Assembly (NCBI RefSeq): GCF_013167215.1
Contig: NZ_JABJWY010000034.1
Span: forward strand, 868,001 to 932,000
From: Sphingobacterium prati
GTDB lineage: Bacteria; Bacteroidota; Bacteroidia; Sphingobacteriales; Sphingobacteriaceae
Length of the DNA: 64,000 bases
Direction of reading: 5' to 3'
Made by a program: the position numbers and the translations under genes. A model generated the notes under the pieces. The model ran no database searches. It was not told the origin of the DNA and saw only the letters and a list, made by a program, of their open reading frames with translations. Below are positions 6,832 to 15,107 of the stretch, one piece after another. Each line of letters begins with the position of its first letter. Positions within the stretch are counted from its first letter, which is position 1.

Positions 6832-8111
6832 CCACTTCGCAAAATTTCGGCACCAATCCGACAATGAAGACACTGTCTCTTATCGCAGTACATGTTCTTC
6901 AATTGCAATATCGCCTGACCTTGGGCCGCGTTTTCGGCATGCCAGTCAAATTCTCCAAACCGTTTTATGATCGCATTTTTCTCAACAGGAAGCATTTCCA
7001 AAAAATCAATGGCCTTGTCAATATACCGCTCTATCCCATAATATTTTCCATAAGCAAAAAGAAATAGCACCACAACATTAACAATGAGAATATCAATGGT
7101 ATCTTTCCCTATTCGTCCAGAATGCGCCATACGCCCCTTAACTCTCGGTAAAACACGAGATTTCCAGTAGTCGTTTAACTGTTCAATATGAAACAATGAA
7201 CGTGCATCCTCTAAATTTTCCAGATCCAAAATCATTGAAAAACTTAATGCCTTATCCGTAAATAAGGCTACCAACTGCGCTATCCGAAGTTCAGGAAAAT
7301 TATAAGGTCGCATTCGCAGCTTTTTCCACACACCGCTCATGACCTCAATGCCATGAGCAACCTGTTGATAAACAAACTCATTATAGAGCAACTTAACATG
7401 TTCATCCTCCTCTTTGCCGGACAAGAAACCAGCTGCTCCAAAAAAAATTGCTTCGATCTTCAAGGTATCCGAACGATATTTTTTCAATAACGATATAGGA
7501 AGTTTTTCTCCGAGTTCATGAAATGCCTCTGCATTCACTTTCAGTCCCATACACCTACACATCCAGATCCAAAATACCTTTTCCCAATCATTGTCATTAT
7601 CAGCCAATAGACTAAAGATCGTCTGAACTTTCATCTCCAGGCGCTCATAAGATAGTGCACCCAACCACATTGTCTTTTTTAGTACATCAACTGAACTTAG
7701 CTGCGACTGACAAGGAATCCAGTTTTTCGTATCCATCATTGTCGAATACTGATTGAGCAAATGCTGATTTACGTACGCCGAAAGCAACATCGTTGGGATA
7801 ACACTCCCATCACTCCGGTATATGTCTTTATCATTTACCCAAACAACATGAAGTATAACATTATTATAAGCTGCATCATCCCGATGATGGTGCCGATCCC
7901 AATCCGATGAACGAATATGGAGCTCAATATTTCCATACCATTCTTTGTCTCCGAGTAAGATATGAGACATTAAAAAATCAGGTCCTGCATTCAGGTTATG
8001 CTGACCAAAGTTCATCAAAATCAACGGCTCTCCGTCCGTGGACCGCAATCCTATTGTATTGAATAGCCGAAGTTTCCAGATAAACTGCATTAAGTTTTCT
8101 GTCATCACCAT
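6828..8111 (-). CDS. DUF2851 family protein
   Basis: A 427-residue protein matching DUF2851, a Bacteroidota family of unknown function. The N-terminal half has G-Q-H-N-L-N-A-G-P-D-F, a G-N-I-E-L-H-I-R-S-S-D-W strand region and the conserved H-H-H-R-D-D-A-A-Y-N-N-V-I-L-H-V-V-W segment. The C-terminus carries C-D-x-R-Q-C-L-H-C-R-I-G, a cysteine cluster that could bind metal. The His/Asp-rich H-H-H-R-D-D-A-x-Y-x-N motif resembles a nuclease-like centre, but no activity is established. It lies 70 bases after ribD, probably in the same transcript. Start codons at 8111 and 8105 are both possible. Confidence 0.85.
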   Translation of the reverse strand: MVMTENLMQFIWKLRLFNTIGLRSTDGEPLILMNFGQHNLNAGPDFLMSHILLGDKEWYGNIELHIRSSDWDRHHHRDDAAYNNVILHVVWVNDKDIYRSDGSVIPTMLLSAYVNQHLLNQYSTMMDTKNWIPCQSQLSSVDVLKKTMWLGALSYERLEMKVQTIFSLLADNDNDWEKVFWIWMCRCMGLKVNAEAFHELGEKLPISLLKKYRSDTLKIEAIFFGAAGFLSGKEEDEHVKLLYNEFVYQQVAHGIEVMSGVWKKLRMRPYNFPELRIAQLVALFTDKALSFSMILDLENLEDARSLFHIEQLNDYWKSRVLPRVKGRMAHSGRIGKDTIDILIVNVVVLFLFAYGKYYGIERYIDKAIDFLEMLPVEKNAIIKRFGEFDWHAENAAQGQAILQLKNMYCDKRQCLHCRIGAEILRSG

Positions 8112-8181
8112 AATTGTATACTAAGAAATTAAGCTAACCGGCTATGATTTATAATTTCTTAAATATACAATTTTATCTGCA

Positions 8182-9225
8182 CTATTTCACATAAACCGTC
8201 AGCAAATCACTGGAAATCATCCGTTTTTCCAAAATCCGTCCATTCAACTTTGGGGCGGAAACACCCCTATGCAATTCTTTCTCCGATTGAAACACACGTG
8301 CTTCATCCCAAAGACCAGCATCAATAAATGTTTGTAAAGTTTTCGCTCCCCCTTCAATGATAATGGACTGTACATCCATCAGGTACAATTGATAAAGGAT
8401 ACTTTGTGGTAAATACAGTCCATAATTTTCAAGTTCAATATGTTTAATACGTCCTTGCCAATCTGTTTTTTTTGCATTAAACACAATGGTATCAGCTTTT
8501 TCATCAAAAATCTTAGCTTCAGGAGAAATGACCAGATCCCGATCTATCAACACACGGATTGGATTTTTACCTTTCCAATGCCGGACAGTCAAACTAGGAT
8601 TATCCAGTTGAGCAGTATGGGTTCCGACTAAAATTGCATCCTCTTCTGCGCGCCAACGATGAGTCAGTTGCTGGCTTGCGACATTACTGATCCACACCTG
8701 CTTATCCTGCTGACCTATCAATCCATCTTTAGATTGTGCCCATTTTAAAATAACATACGGTCGGTGATGGCCGATTCGTGTAAAAAAACGGCGGTTGAGC
8801 CAGATTGCTTCCTTCTCCAAAAGCCCAATTTCAACCTCAATACCTGCCGCTCTCAGTATTTCAATACCTTTACCATTGACTTTTGCATAGGGGTCCAGAC
8901 AAGCGACAAAAACCTTCGATGGTTTTAAATCGGCGATCATATTGGCGCAGGGAGGTGTTTTACCATAGTGTGCACAAGGCTCAAGACTGACATAAAATGT
9001 ACTTGCAGCCAATAAAGCCTGTGCCCCCTTACCGTACCTATTCAACACCGAATTTACAGCATTAACTTCAGCATGGGGACCTCCGTATGGAGAAGTATAT
9101 CCCTCGCCAATAATTTGGTCATCAAGAACGATAACCGCACCCACCATGGGGTTTGGGCTTACAGATCCTGCGCCTAACAGAGCGAGATCCAAACAACGTT
9201 GCATATATTGCCTGTGCATATTCAT
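8182..9225 (-). CDS. ribD: Bifunctional riboflavin deaminase/reductase RibD
   Basis: Bifunctional enzyme for the second and third steps of riboflavin synthesis. The N-terminal cytidine-deaminase-like domain has G-P-H-A-E-V-N-A (zinc His and catalytic Glu) and P-C-A-H-Y-G-K-T-P-P-C (zinc cysteines). The C-terminal DHFR-like domain has V-I-L-K-W-A-Q-S-K-D-G and I-I-I-E-G-G-A. About 347 residues, normal for the family. The ATG at 9225 is chosen because TAGATTTG (9230-9237) ends exactly 4 bases upstream, the same spacing as in five other genes here; a GTG at 9228 would also be in frame. Divergent from prmC, with promoters sharing a 33-base gap; DUF2851 follows. Confidence 0.94.
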   Translation of the reverse strand: MNMHRQYMQRCLDLALLGAGSVSPNPMVGAVIVLDDQIIGEGYTSPYGGPHAEVNAVNSVLNRYGKGAQALLAASTFYVSLEPCAHYGKTPPCANMIADLKPSKVFVACLDPYAKVNGKGIEILRAAGIEVEIGLLEKEAIWLNRRFFTRIGHHRPYVILKWAQSKDGLIGQQDKQVWISNVASQQLTHRWRAEEDAILVGTHTAQLDNPSLTVRHWKGKNPIRVLIDRDLVISPEAKIFDEKADTIVFNAKKTDWQGRIKHIELENYGLYLPQSILYQLYLMDVQSIIIEGGAKTLQTFIDAGLWDEARVFQSEKELHRGVSAPKLNGRILEKRMISSDLLTVYVK

Positions 9226-9229
9226 CACG

Positions 9230-9254
9230 CAAATCTATGAAAATCGTACCTTTG
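9230..9254. promoter_or_regulatory. Back-to-back -7 boxes for ribD and prmC
   Basis: Minus-strand TAGATTTG (9230-9237) ends 4 bases before the ribD ATG; plus-strand TACCTTTG (9247-9254) ends 4 bases before the prmC ATG. The boxes are 9 bases apart, so RNA polymerase could not occupy both at once. The -33 regions would lie inside the opposite genes and are poorly conserved. Confidence 0.65.
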
Positions 9255-9258
9255 GTGG

Positions 9259-10119
9259 ATGAAAATACTTCAAGATTTCGAATTATCGTTTCAACATGAA
9301 CTAAAAGCAGTCTACGACAGCAATGAAATAAAATCAATATTTCTACTTATTGTTGAAGAATTATTCGGTATAAAAAGAATAACATATCAATTAAAAAAAG
9401 GTAATTTAGTATCGGAAATAGATACTGTTCGCTTGCAAGAAATTCTTCGGGATCTAAAAAAAAACAGACCCATTCAGTATATTTTAAATAAGGCAGATTT
9501 TTATGGAGAATTTTTCGAAGTCAACGAATCGGTTCTGATACCGAGACCAGAGACAGAGGAACTTGTTGACTTGATTATAAAAACACATGCTGCCCCGCCT
9601 AATCTAAAGGTGATTGATATTGGAACTGGTTCTGGCTGCATCCCTATTATTCTGTCAAAACACCTTAATCAAGCACAAGTGACTACGGTAGATATTTCTA
9701 AGGAAGCTATCAATACTGCGAAAAAAAATGCGCAGCGACTAGGGCAACTTGTTCAGTTTATCAATGCGGATATTTTGGAATGGGAATATATTTTTTCAGA
9801 CCAACAATACGATATTATCGTTTCCAATCCTCCGTATATCACACCCCATGAAAAACAGCACATGCAGCAAAATGTGCTGGCTTATGAACCCGAGATCGCA
9901 TTATTCATTGAGGATAGTGCACCTTTGATCTTTTATGATGTTATTTCGTCATTTGCATTAAAACATTTAGTTCCGAACGGAGCTCTCTATTTTGAAATTA
10001 ATCAATATCTAGGGCTCGAAACAAAGGATCTTATCGAAAAAAAAGGCTTTCAGCATGTCGAGCTCATCAAGGATATCAATGGCGCCAACCGGATAATCCG
10101 CGCAAAGAAGAGTGGTTAA
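9259..10119 (+). CDS. prmC: Peptide chain release factor glutamine methyltransferase PrmC
   Basis: An S-adenosylmethionine-dependent enzyme that methylates the glutamine of the GGQ motif in release factors 1 and 2. Of 286 residues, the first ~90 form the helical substrate-binding domain. The Rossmann domain carries I-P-R-P-E-T-E-E-L-V, the SAM loop D-I-G-T-G-S-G-C-I and the active-site N-P-P-Y-I that holds the target glutamine. Length is normal. The predicted mRNA is leaderless: TACCTTTG ends 4 bases before the ATG. tRNA-Lys follows downstream under its own promoter. Confidence 0.95.
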   Translation: MKILQDFELSFQHELKAVYDSNEIKSIFLLIVEELFGIKRITYQLKKGNLVSEIDTVRLQEILRDLKKNRPIQYILNKADFYGEFFEVNESVLIPRPETEELVDLIIKTHAAPPNLKVIDIGTGSGCIPIILSKHLNQAQVTTVDISKEAINTAKKNAQRLGQLVQFINADILEWEYIFSDQQYDIIVSNPPYITPHEKQHMQQNVLAYEPEIALFIEDSAPLIFYDVISSFALKHLVPNGALYFEINQYLGLETKDLIEKKGFQHVELIKDINGANRIIRAKKSG

Positions 10120-10183
10120 CAAAAAATAATCTTTTTATTTATTAGACAGTTAACCTTGATTCAGCAAATTTTAGAATCAATTA

Positions 10184-10215
10184 TTTGGTGCATATTGAAA
10201 GAAATTCTACCTTTG
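10184..10215 (+). promoter_or_regulatory. Promoter of tRNA-Lys
   Basis: TTTG (10184-10187), exactly 20 bases, TACCTTTG (10208-10215): perfect consensus, 22 bases before the mature tRNA. This is the clearest promoter in the window. Confidence 0.85.
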
Positions 10216-10237
10216 CATCACTTTCAAAAACAGAAAG

Positions 10238-10310
10238 GATTCCGTAGCTCAGCTGGTAGAGCAATACACTTTTAATGTATGGGTCCTGGGTTCGAATCCC
10301 AGCGGGATCA
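10238..10310 (+). tRNA. tRNA-Lys (anticodon TTT)
   Basis: A full 73-base cloverleaf. Acceptor stem GATTCCG pairs with CGGGATC (one G-U); the D arm has GCTC...GAGC; the anticodon stem is ATACA/TGTAT around CTTTTAA, giving anticodon TTT; T arm CTGGG-TTCGAAT-CCCAG; discriminator A. CCA is not encoded. It has its own promoter and a hairpin terminator 2 bases downstream, so it is a single-tRNA unit. Confidence 0.97.
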
Positions 10311-10312
10311 CA

Positions 10313-10344
10313 AAGAAAAGCTAATCTTACGATTAGCTTTTCTT
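10313..10344 (+). terminator. Terminator after tRNA-Lys
   Basis: AAGAAAAGCTAATC (10313-10326), loop TTAC, GATTAGCTTTTCTT (10331-10344): perfect 14-bp stem whose right arm supplies the U-rich tail. Confidence 0.85.
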
Positions 10345-10530
10345 GTTTATGCTTTACCCTACACTCTTCTGCTATATCAACTACCTAAAATAAAGCTTTT
10401 AGCCTGAACTACCATCGGATTTTGCAATCTCCATTTGAAAAGCTTTTTTTTATCTTATCTTTATAATTTAATAATTCATCAGCTAAATACAATTAGACCT
10501 GGTAAGCAGCATTCGTAAAAATAAATTTAC

Positions 10531-10550
10531 TTCATTCCCTCGTGAATGAA
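10531..10550. promoter_or_regulatory. Inverted repeat upstream of the LacI-type gene, possible operator
   Basis: TTCATTC (10531-10537), six bases, GAATGAA (10544-10550), about 40 bases before the regulator start. The left arm is part of ACTTCATTC, which recurs twice around the oxidoreductase start (11651-11659 and 11726-11734). A site for autoregulation is plausible but unproven. Confidence 0.35.
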
Positions 10551-10591
10551 TGAAACATGTATGGTTATAAGAAATGGAGAGGAAAGAGAAC

Positions 10592-11635
10592 ATGAAAAGA
10601 GTCACCTTAAAAGAGATCGGAAAACAATTAAACCTTTCACCGGGAACAATTTCCAAGGCGCTTAACGATAGTCATGAAATCAGTGCAAAAACAAAAAAAA
10701 TGATTCTAGCTTACACACAAAAAATCAATTATATACCAAACTTTTCTGCCAAAAGCCTAAAAACAGGGCGTTCAAACACACTCGCCATTATCGTTCCCTT
10801 TATCTCTAGTTCATTCTTCTTTGATTTCTATGAAGAAATCTCACATATTCTGTCTCAAACAAATTATCAATTAATCTTGTTGCAGACGTTCAATGATGAA
10901 AAAAAAGAAAAAGAAGCGCTAGAACTCTGTGTACAGAGTAATATTGACGGCATAATCATTTCACCAGTAAAAAATGACTCTAGTTTATCCCTTTTGATGT
11001 ATATTATGGATCAAATATGTCCAATTATCATCTTTGATCGGATAAACCATCAACTTAATACCTTTAAAATTGGAATACAAAACAACAAAGTGATTTATCA
11101 AGCGACAGAGGATATGATAAAAAACGGCCGTAAAAACATCATTCTACTACTTTGCAAGGATATTGGAGGAAATGCCAGCAGAATTAAAGGCTACAAAGAT
11201 GCTCTTTTTAATTACGCAATCCCGTATAAGGAAGAAAATATTGTTGAAATATCTTATTCAAGCCCAAAAGATGATATCGATGAAGAACTCGAACAAAAAA
11301 TAAGTGCTCTATTAAGCAATTCTCCGCACCCAGATGCACTTTTATCGACCACTGACACCTTATCTTTAAAGATCTTACATATTTTAAATAAGTTAAAAAT
11401 AAAGATTCCAGAAAATATGAATTTAATCGGATTCAGCAACACACCCTTTGCGAATAGCCTGAACCCATCTTTGACAACTATTACTCAGCCTACACGCCTC
11501 ATGGCAGATAAATCCGTAGAACTCCTACTTGAAATGCTAAAAAAAAGAAATAAGAAAAATTATTTTGAATTTGAGACTTATTTTTTAGATTGCCAAATAG
11601 AACATCGAAAATCGACTTCAGTATTTCTTGATTAA
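10592..11635 (+). CDS. LacI-family transcriptional regulator
   Basis: A 347-residue regulator with an N-terminal LacI helix-turn-helix (V-T-L-K-E-I-G-K-Q-L-N-L-S-P-G-T-I-S-K-A-L-N) and hinge, followed by a two-lobed periplasmic-binding-type sugar sensor (from N-T-L-A-I-I-V-P-F, about residue 60, to the C-terminus). The start at 10592 aligns with the family; six extra in-frame residues from 10574 are unlikely. It is followed after 85 bases by a Tat-exported oxidoreductase and a DUF1080 hydrolase on the same strand, so it probably controls those genes in response to a sugar or keto-sugar. The effector is unknown. Confidence 0.9.
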   Translation: MKRVTLKEIGKQLNLSPGTISKALNDSHEISAKTKKMILAYTQKINYIPNFSAKSLKTGRSNTLAIIVPFISSSFFFDFYEEISHILSQTNYQLILLQTFNDEKKEKEALELCVQSNIDGIIISPVKNDSSLSLLMYIMDQICPIIIFDRINHQLNTFKIGIQNNKVIYQATEDMIKNGRKNIILLLCKDIGGNASRIKGYKDALFNYAIPYKEENIVEISYSSPKDDIDEELEQKISALLSNSPHPDALLSTTDTLSLKILHILNKLKIKIPENMNLIGFSNTPFANSLNPSLTTITQPTRLMADKSVELLLEMLKKRNKKNYFEFETYFLDCQIEHRKSTSVFLD

Positions 11636-11650
11636 GCCAGCTCTCGATAG

Positions 11651-11668
11651 ACTTCATTCAAACGGTTT
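11651..11668. promoter_or_regulatory. Possible LacI-family operator before the oxidoreductase gene
   Basis: ACTTCATTC (11651-11659) is followed directly by the odd-centred palindrome AAACGGTTT (11660-11668), about 50 bases before the oxidoreductase start. LacI-family sites are usually palindromes with a central CG, which this resembles. Another ACTTCATTC lies just inside the gene (11726-11734). Confidence 0.35.
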
Positions 11669-11720
11669 TGTGACAATTATTTAACCTTATTACAGTCATT
11701 TATAAACATAGAATACGAAT

Positions 11721-13031
11721 ATGCCACTTCATTCAGATAATTATCCAGGAAACGATTCAAGAAGGTCTTTCCTGAAAAAATCCAGTATCATTGCGCTCGG
11801 AAGTTCACTACCAACTTCCTCCCTATTATCCTTTACAGATCGGTCGAAAGAACAGGTGATCAAAGTAGGATTAATAGGTTGCGGCGGCAGGGGAACCGGC
11901 GCAGCCATCCAGGCACTACAGGCTGACCCAAACTGTCAAATTACTGCAATGGCAGATATTTTTCAGGATCGTATGGATGAATCTTATGCCGCTTTGATGG
12001 AGGTCCGTCCAACACAAGTGAAAATCGACAATGGAAGCAAATTTTTGGGATTCGACGCATTTGAAAAAGTCATCAACGGCGATGTAGATGTCGTGTTGCT
12101 CACCACACCCCCAGCATTTAGACCCCTCCATTTAAAAGCTGCTGTTCGGGCAAAAAAACATATCTTCTGTGAAAAACCAATGGCTGTCGATATCCCCGGA
12201 TTACACAGCGTCCTGGAATCGGTAAAAAAAGCAAAGGAATTAAATTTATCGCTTGTCTCTGGTTTTTGCTTTCGTTATGACCTGCCTAACCGAGCCACGT
12301 TTACCAAGGTATTAGAAGGAGCAATAGGCCAAGTAAAATCAATCAGCACATTTCGGTATGGCGGCGAGGCAACTTATATCGAACCTCACCCAGAATGGAA
12401 TAAAATGACCCAGCAAATGAGAAACTGGTTCTATTACAACTGGCTTTCAGGCGATTTTATCGTCGAGCAAGCAGTCCACAGTCTAGACATGATGTCCTGG
12501 GCCATGGGTGATGTCATGCCTATTTCTGCAATGGGCACCGGAGGCAGACAAGTCCGTGTAGAGTCGAAGTATGGAAATATATATGACCATTTTGCAATCG
12601 AATTTAAATATGCAAATGGAGCGATCGGAACGCACTTCTGTCGACAGCAGGCGGGAACCACTCCAAGAAACACAGTGAGCATATTAGGAACAGAAGGCCT
12701 GGCTGAAGTTGTCATCGGCGGAAAGCATACCATATCTGGAAAAACAGCCTGGAATTATACCGGCGCAAAAAACAATATGTACCAAACGCAACATGATGAA
12801 CTGTTTGCTGCCATCAGAAATAACAAACCGATCAATGATGGAGAATGGATGACCAATAGTACACTTCTCGCTATCTGGGCACGCATGACGGGTTATACAG
12901 GACAAAATTTGACATTTGACCAAGTAATGAATTCAAAAGAAAACCTTGGCCCCGAATTAGCTTCCTATAGTTGGGAACTCAACATTGATGGTCCACCAAT
13001 TGCCATACCGGGAAAAACAAAATTTAGTTAA
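11721..13031 (+). CDS. Gfo/Idh/MocA oxidoreductase with Tat signal
   Basis: A 436-residue NAD(P)-dependent sugar oxidoreductase. The start carries a twin-arginine signal (R-R-S-F-L-K-K-S followed by a hydrophobic stretch), as in periplasmic members that carry tightly bound cofactor. The Rossmann domain follows with V-G-L-I-G-C-G-G-R-G, then the family E-K-P-M-A-V (about 152-157) and a C-terminal beta-sheet domain of the GFO_IDH_MocA_C2 type. It ends 13 bases before the DUF1080 gene, so the two are one operon. Known Bacteroidota pathways pair such an enzyme (oxidising C3 of a glycoside) with a DUF1080 hydrolase or lyase; that role is inferred here. Confidence 0.9.
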   Translation: MPLHSDNYPGNDSRRSFLKKSSIIALGSSLPTSSLLSFTDRSKEQVIKVGLIGCGGRGTGAAIQALQADPNCQITAMADIFQDRMDESYAALMEVRPTQVKIDNGSKFLGFDAFEKVINGDVDVVLLTTPPAFRPLHLKAAVRAKKHIFCEKPMAVDIPGLHSVLESVKKAKELNLSLVSGFCFRYDLPNRATFTKVLEGAIGQVKSISTFRYGGEATYIEPHPEWNKMTQQMRNWFYYNWLSGDFIVEQAVHSLDMMSWAMGDVMPISAMGTGGRQVRVESKYGNIYDHFAIEFKYANGAIGTHFCRQQAGTTPRNTVSILGTEGLAEVVIGGKHTISGKTAWNYTGAKNNMYQTQHDELFAAIRNNKPINDGEWMTNSTLLAIWARMTGYTGQNLTFDQVMNSKENLGPELASYSWELNIDGPPIAIPGKTKFS

Positions 13032-13044
13032 GTAGTAAAACCTG

Positions 13045-13797
13045 ATGAAAAAACTCATTTATACTATTTTCAGCATGTTATTGCTTAACAATAGCAACCT
13101 TCTAGCACAAACCAAAACCTTATTCGATTTTGGTCAGGAAATCCAGTGGGAAGATTTGATATCAAATGAGAAAAATTTAAAAACAATACATTGGATCAAT
13201 GTCAATACGGATCCGGACACTTGGCTTATCAAGAAAGATCTCCTCATTTGTAAAGGAAAACCAATAGGTGTTGTACGCTCCACAAAGCAGTACGAAAACT
13301 TTATGATTCAGGTTGAATGGAACCATCAGTATGCGGGCGGTAATTCAGGAATTTTCGTCTGGTCTGACGCCAAGCCCGACCCATCGGGTAGACTTCCCGG
13401 CGGCGTCGAAGTACAAATGCTCGAATTAGACTGGGTAAATCAAAACCTTATGGATGGAAAACAGGCACCGATCGCCTATGTACACGGCGAGCTTTTTGGC
13501 GTAGGGGGTGTCACAACAGTTCCGGACAACCCCAGAGGCACACGCAGCAAGTCCATTGAAAACAGGGCTAAGGGCAAAGGCGAATGGAACAAATACACCA
13601 TCGTATGTATTGATGGCACCATTAAATTAGCGGTCAATGGAAAGTTCGTCAATGGCCTACGAAATTCAACCGTAAAAAAAGGCTATCTCTGCCTTGAATC
13701 TGAGGGTTCAGAGATTCACTTCCGTAATTTCAAACTCATCGAACTGCCTCCCGGTGTCACAAGTGACCAACAAGTTGCAGCAAGCATCACCCCATAA
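13045..13797 (+). CDS. DUF1080 (3-keto-disaccharide hydrolase) family protein
   Basis: A 250-residue secreted protein with a signal peptide ending near L-L-A-Q (about residue 22), then one DUF1080 concanavalin-like beta-sandwich. Typical features are L-F-D-F-G near the start, [22 protein letters not shown] and G-E-W-N-K-Y-T-I-V. Members cleave 3-keto-glycosides made by a partner oxidoreductase, which here is the gene immediately upstream. Likely periplasmic. A strong terminator follows. The substrate cannot be read from sequence. Confidence 0.9.
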   Translation: MKKLIYTIFSMLLLNNSNLLAQTKTLFDFGQEIQWEDLISNEKNLKTIHWINVNTDPDTWLIKKDLLICKGKPIGVVRSTKQYENFMIQVEWNHQYAGGNSGIFVWSDAKPDPSGRLPGGVEVQMLELDWVNQNLMDGKQAPIAYVHGELFGVGGVTTVPDNPRGTRSKSIENRAKGKGEWNKYTIVCIDGTIKLAVNGKFVNGLRNSTVKKGYLCLESEGSEIHFRNFKLIELPPGVTSDQQVAASITP

Positions 13798-13805
13798 TCG
13801 TTAAT

Positions 13806-13847
13806 AAAAAAGGTCAACATTCCCTCAGTTGGAATGTTGACCTTTTT
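13806..13847. terminator. Bidirectional terminator
   Basis: GGTCAACATTCC (13812-13823), loop CTCAGTT, GGAATGTTGACC (13831-13842), with A-run before and T-run after. It serves the DUF1080 operon and the convergent ABC operon. Confidence 0.9.
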
Positions 13848-13880
13848 CAACAGATACCTACAACAAAATTAGAAGATCTG

Positions 13881-14726
13881 CTATTTGATCAACCCCCGTA
13901 GCGCATGCACGGGCAAATCTATTTTCGTGTCGTTTGATAGATTTCCTCGCAATGTGTTCCACTGCAAGCTATCCAGCCGAACAGAAGATTCCCCTTCCGT
14001 TGTGACATCCAACACATCAACTTTGGATTTATCCCCCTTTCTATTGAAACAAATCTCCGAATTCTTAGCAAGAATATGAGCTGTCTTGTAATCAACACGC
14101 GGCAATCCCAGCATCGTATTCGTCGCATCGACGAATAAATGATTGACAGGCGCCGTATTTTTGTCATCGCGGTACCCAAATTCGTCTATATGCGAATTTG
14201 TCAAAATCAAATTAAGCGTATTTATAGCAGTTTCTCCACTTAATGAAAAACTTTCAATGCTATCACCGACAATGGTAATTTCATCCAGCTTCGCTGAGAA
14301 TTCATTCACACTAGCATTTTTCAATTTCAATATGTTCAGATCCGGCGCAAAAACATAAACTGATTTGTAGTACCTATCGCCGCCTTCCAAAAAATCCAGA
14401 GTAAGGAAACCATCTCCATCCACCTTTGTCTTTACAAAATCAGCCTGGTTCTTATTGATCTTTACCAGAAACTTATCGCTTTTTACCAGGTACAGATTTA
14501 TCCCCTTCGCATCCGCACCGAGTAACCGAAGTTTGTCAAATTTCCCGACCGGGAAGGATCGAAAATAAACATCCTTTGCATCTGCTTTTGACACTTCTTT
14601 GTCCATCTCCGCATGATAAACATTTGTATCTATCCGATTGGTCTGGACAACATACGAGGCGACCAATGTTGGAACGACAAAAAGGATTATTGCGAGCCCT
14701 ATCAATAATTTAGTACTTAATTTCAT
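13881..14726 (-). CDS. Hypothetical membrane-anchored protein of the ABC operon
   Basis: A 281-residue protein with one N-terminal hydrophobic segment (about 6-28) and no lipobox, so probably anchored in the inner membrane with the rest in the periplasm. The body looks like a repetitive beta structure: regularly spaced I-x-L strands, with S-F-S-L-S-G-E and L-N-L-I-L-T-N-S-H-I turns resembling DUF2807-type auto-adhesin folds. It overlaps the end of the GntR gene by 4 bases, so it is translationally coupled. It may assist or sense the ABC exporter; the function is unknown. Confidence 0.75.
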   Translation of the reverse strand: MKLSTKLLIGLAIILFVVPTLVASYVVQTNRIDTNVYHAEMDKEVSKADAKDVYFRSFPVGKFDKLRLLGADAKGINLYLVKSDKFLVKINKNQADFVKTKVDGDGFLTLDFLEGGDRYYKSVYVFAPDLNILKLKNASVNEFSAKLDEITIVGDSIESFSLSGETAINTLNLILTNSHIDEFGYRDDKNTAPVNHLFVDATNTMLGLPRVDYKTAHILAKNSEICFNRKGDKSKVDVLDVTTEGESSVRLDSLQWNTLRGNLSNDTKIDLPVHALRGLIK

Positions 14727-15106
14727 GATTCATTTTGATTAAAATTCTGTTCAACAAACTGTCTGTAAAGCTGTTCCAATTCACTTAGACCAATTTCCAA
14801 TAAATAGATATTCCGAAAGAAAGGTGGAAGATCCTCTTCCAAAAAAGTGGTCTTCCGGTAGGATTTAACCTTTTTGACAGAATCTTCGGTCAGGAAGAAA
14901 CCGATCCCGCGTTTATTCGCAATAATCTCCTTCTGCTGCAGCAGATCATATGTCCGCATAACGGTATTTGGGTTAACCTCCAGCTGAATGGCCAATTCCC
15001 GTACGGATGGTACCTTGTCGTTCGTTTTCCAGGTCTCCATTAAAATATGATCACATACATATTCCGCAATTTGTAGGTAAATCGCTTTGTTGGCATTAAA
15101 TTCCAT
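14723..15106 (-). CDS. GntR-family regulator, YtrA subfamily
   Basis: A 127-residue protein: N-terminal winged helix (I-Y-L-Q-I-A-E-Y-V, K-V-P-S-V-R-E-L-A-I-Q-L-E-V-N-P-N-T-V-M-R-T-Y) plus a short helical C-terminal dimerisation tail, the size and shape of the YtrA subfamily. These repressors usually sit with an ABC transporter and bind a palindrome at its promoter. Here the genes order as ATPase, permease, regulator, hypothetical, and a near-perfect palindrome lies 5 bases before the ATPase ATG (16764-16783). Autoregulation of the operon is the likely role. Confidence 0.92.
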   Translation of the reverse strand: MEFNANKAIYLQIAEYVCDHILMETWKTNDKVPSVRELAIQLEVNPNTVMRTYDLLQQKEIIANKRGIGFFLTEDSVKKVKSYRKTTFLEEDLPPFFRNIYLLEIGLSELEQLYRQFVEQNFNQNES

Positions 15107-15107
15107 A

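Noticed and set aside
10311-10530. Integration site or phage remnant at tRNA-Lys
   Set aside because: No integrase and no repeat of the tRNA 3' end were seen nearby; a normal terminator follows the tRNA.
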